Assembly: GCA_025765615.1 (NCBI GenBank)
Contig: JAIVFJ010000124.1
Coordinates: 124,001 to 188,000 of the forward strand
Length of the DNA stretch: 64,000 nucleotides
Direction: 5' to 3'
Origin: Zopfochytrium polystomum
Taxonomy: Eukaryota > Chytridiomycota > Chytridiomycetes > Chytridiales > Chytridiaceae
The notes beneath the pieces are model-generated. The model was given only the letters and a program-made list of their open reading frames with translations. It did no database searches and was not told the DNA's origin. Of this stretch, positions 61,004-64,000 are shown piece after piece. Position 1 is the first letter of the stretch. Each line of letters starts with the position of its first letter. Made by a program: the position numbers and the translations under genes.

Positions 61004-64000
61004 TCAGTCCTGCGTCGGCAGCGTCACGACGCGGGCGCCGTCCGCAACGATCTGAACGCGGGCCGCCATCGCTGACAGCACGCCCTCCGCGCGCGCGTTC
61101 ACGGCCACAAAGTTGGCGCGCGTCCCGACCTTGACGCGTCCGACGCCGTCGGCGGCGGGATCCAGTGGCCCGCTGGCACCAAAAAAGGCGTCCGCGACGG
61201 CCCAGGTCACGGCTCCGACGGCCGCCTCGACCGAGACGACGTCGGCGGGCGCCGTCACGGAGTCGGCGACGAGGAAGCCGGCCTCGTGGCGGAGCGCACG
61301 GACCTTGTTGGGCCACTCGACGGAGAGCCCCAGGGTCACCGGCGCTTCCGCGTCGGCCAAATAAGACGAAGCAGAAGACGAAGCGGGTGAGAGGAGCACC
61401 TCGGCGGTCGTCGGCCGCGCAAACGGCTCGGCGCACTCGCGCTGCTCCCAAGTCGCCGGCACGCACCGCGCCGGCTGCAGCAGCACCGAAACGGATCCAC
61501 CGGTTGCCGCGGTAACCGCGGCCCGCCGCCGCAGCGCGCCCGCGGCCTTGCGCGCCCCCGCGCCGCCGGCAATCACGACACGGGCTTTGCTGTCGCTGAC
61601 GATCGCGAGCACCTTTTCAATGTCGCTGGCGTCGTCGACCGAGACCACCAGGGCGTGCGTGCCGTTCGCAACGGTGGCGAACGGCGAGTGCGGATGCGTC
61701 GCGCCGGCAGCGAGGAGACTGCGCAGCCGGCCAAGTTGAGCGGTGACCGAGTCTGCGGACGGCTCTGTGAGTGTGAGTGAGATTGTGGGTGCGATTTGTG
61801 AGAGAGCGCAGAAAAGGGAGACGTGAGAGGTAGTACCCAAAAAAAAAAAAAAAAAAAAGAGGAGACATGACGAAAAACTCGAAAAAACCTCTGGCAGCCG
61901 ATCCGATGCGGATGTGCATCGCAACATCGCGCTGGATGATGGCGTCTTTGTAGCCTGCGAGTTTGTGTGAGTGCCGCATTAGATTTGCACAAGACAAAGC
62001 AGAAGGAGAAAAGTTCTCACCCTTTGCACCTGTCCGAAACGCCGTGCTGAACCCGGCCACCATACCGGTCGCGCGCGGCGGCGTAATCGCCGTCAGCACA
62101 CCGCTGCGAAACGCGTATTGCAGCAGCTTGTCCTGCATGGCCGCGACGCCGTGGCCCTGCCCGTACGCGCCGCCGCCGACGCGTATGCCGTCAGCCGCGT
62201 GCGCAAGCCCGCCCAGCGCTGTCGCACTGTCAACGAGCCCGTCCGCCGTGATCTCCTCCATGTCGATCCCTGCGAGCCCGATCGGTATGTTGGCAACAAT
62301 CAGGCCCTGTGTGTTGTTGGTGGTCGGGGGGTTAGTTTGTCGCGTTACTAGGGGGTTTGGAAGTAAGAGCCTCCGCCAATTACGCACCGGAATGACGGAG
62401 CCGCCGTTCAAGTTAAACTCAATACCAGCCGGCTTGCACCCTCCGCCCACGCACGTCACAACGCCGTCCTCGACGACAATCGACCCCGCCTGCAGCGCGC
62501 CCGGCCCCGCGTAAATCGCACTAACGTTCGTCACCGTGTACGCCTTTGCGTCCACAGGTTCGTCGAGCGCCGGCTGCACCTGCGGGGTGACCGCGTTCGC
62601 CTCGGGGGCGACCGTCGCCGGCACCCGCGGCCCCGCCTCCTTCTCCAACCCGAGAAACCCGTCCACGTACACCCGCAGCGGCTGGGCGCCCAGCTGCATC
62701 GGCTCGCGGTCCCAGACCACCACGTCCGCGTCGTAACCCTCCGCCAGCCGCCCTAGGCGCCACCCGGCGCCGAGCCGCTCCGCCGGCACGCTCGTCACCG
62801 CCGCAAATGCAACGTCCCGGTCCACCCCGTAGTGGTGCGCCTTGGCCGCTTCCTGCATGAGCATTTGCGCGTGCACCGCGCTCCAGTGGTCCGACTTGTA
62901 CGCAACCTTCACCCCCGCTTCGTGCAGGATCTGCCCCGCGCGCACAGAGTGCGTGAATGCCTCCTTCTTGTACAGCGAGAACTCCGAAAAGATGGCCGCA
63001 GAGATGTTTTCGCGCGCGAGCAGCGGCGCTACGAGGTGCGCGCCAGTTGCATGATGGAAAGTAGCAATCTCAAAGTTGAACTCGTGCTTGTTGCGGACCA
63101 TCATCTGGGTGATGTGTGACATTGAGTAAGTGGTTCAGCTTCCAAAGGTCAAGAGGATAATATTCTGTACCTCAATGTCGTGCGGTTCGTAGCAGTGCAC
63201 GTTCAGGCGCACGTCGCCGCGCAACAGTGCCACCAGCGACTCGTTGACGAGATCGTCCGGATACCGCGCCGCGACGGCGCGGTGCGCGTTCCTGCCAAAC
63301 CTCCTCTCAGCGGCGCCGGCGGCCTCACACCAGTCATCCTGGCGCCTCAGCAGCGCGCGCGCCTCCTCGAACCGCTCGCGGAACAGCCACCCGTTCCCCA
63401 TACGCGAGAAAGGCATGCTTGCGGCGAACTCGGCGCTGACCCGCTTCGGGTTCTCCCCGCACGCCATCTTGAGCCACCGCCACGTCTTTCCGTCGGTGCC
63501 GCCGGGCACCGCGCCCAGGTTCAGCAAGAGGTCCTCTGGCTCGTTCGTCCCCGTCCGCAGCATCTTGACCGCGACGGCCTCGCCGCCCATCAGCAGCGCG
63601 GAGCCCGGGAGGATCAGCGACGTGGTGACGCCGCCCGACAGGATTGCGTCGAAACCGGGGTCCTGGGCGTCGATTGCGTCCAGTGCGCGCACCTGCGGGA
63701 GTGTGGCGGGGTACAACTCGTTCCCGTCCGCGTTGCCGTCCAGGTTCGGCAGCGCGCCGACTCCGACGTGCGAGTGCTGGTCGACCAAACCTGGCGTCAC
63801 GTACCGCCCCGTCGCGTCTACCGACTGCACGTCCGCCAGCGTGAACCGCGGGATGGTGGCGGTGTCAGCGTGGTCGTCGGCCTCGGCAGACGCGGCGTCG
63901 GCAGCTCGAGCCGAGCGCTCCGCGGCGGATGCCAGCGCGCCGGCAACGTCCTCGGGCGACAGCGCGCGGCCGATCTTGACAATCAGCCCGTGCGAGAGCA
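61004..64000 (-). CDS. Amidohydrolase superfamily protein, large two-part form, 5' end outside the window
   Basis: Five exons are predicted in view: 63171-64000 (continues past the edge), 62388-63104, 62021-62306, 61889-61954 and 61004-61764. All introns are GT-AG (66-124 bp) and the joined frame gives 885 visible residues. The amidohydrolase signature is YVTPGLVDQHSHVGVGALP, with the HxH metal ligands. Later ligands fit: NVHCYEPHDIE (His), FHHATGAH (His) and YKSDHW (Asp). RLGRLAEGYDADVVVWD is the typical closing composite domain. A second, degenerate amidohydrolase-like half then begins (SIVVEDGVVTCVGGG, SVIP/GLIVANIPIGLAGIDMEE). This tandem plan occurs in fungal imidazolonepropionase-like or 'CE9-like' proteins. 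Hydrolysis of a C-N bond is expected; the substrate is unknown. Confidence 0.85.

Overview
The window looks like nuclear DNA of an early-diverging filamentous or zoosporic fungus, possibly a chytrid-type lineage. The taxonomic guess is inference. The reasons are short introns (about 50-180 bp, GT...AG, some with TACTAA-like branch points), GC-rich coding sequence in AT-rich or homopolymer-rich spacers, a Cdc25-type RasGEF, a Fet3-like multicopper oxidase, and both Ty1/copia and chromodomain Ty3/gypsy retrotransposons. There is no bacterial operon structure.

Layout, left to right. 1-6981: the 3' end of an RD/RE-rich protein gene; a single-pass membrane protein with a cytoplasmic SH3 domain; a repeat-rich spacer with two degraded gene fragments; and a GNAT acetyltransferase with an apparent frameshift. 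8480-14533: a six-exon multicopper oxidase and a SAP/zinc-binding protein, both on the minus strand. 14959-22876: LTR-element territory, with a solo LTR, a degenerate copia element (5-bp target duplication GGTCA) and a truncated LTR. 24298-36489: host genes again, namely a 7TM receptor-like protein with a polyQ tail, a fatty-acid-hydroxylase/sterol-desaturase-type enzyme, an ETHE1/glyoxalase-II-like metallo-beta-lactamase protein and a long CRAL-TRIO protein. 37682-42986: an apparently intact chromodomain gypsy element with identical LTRs and target duplication AGGGG. 42992-51786: a gene-poor repeat region with a solo LTR nested in a dispersed repeat and one tRNA-Gln(CUG). 51787-64000: a 13-exon ankyrin-RasGEF fusion gene, a short-chain dehydrogenase and a large amidohydrolase that runs off the window.

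The most interesting signals lie in the retroelements. The gypsy LTR carries long, perfectly phased arrays of alternating nGAAn/nTTCn units, the heat-shock-factor site, and the full-length element has an extra 45-bp duplication that enlarges the array. The same element shows an 11-nt self-priming complementarity of the Tf1/sushi kind and a -1 frameshift signal (CCCAAAC, 5-nt spacer, predicted H-type pseudoknot) at the gag-pol junction. The unrelated copia element independently shows a -1 frameshift signal (AAATTTT, 6-nt spacer, 8-bp hairpin) exactly where pol enters in the -1 frame. All of this was read by eye. Exon borders come from splice consensus and frame continuity, and no database search was run.
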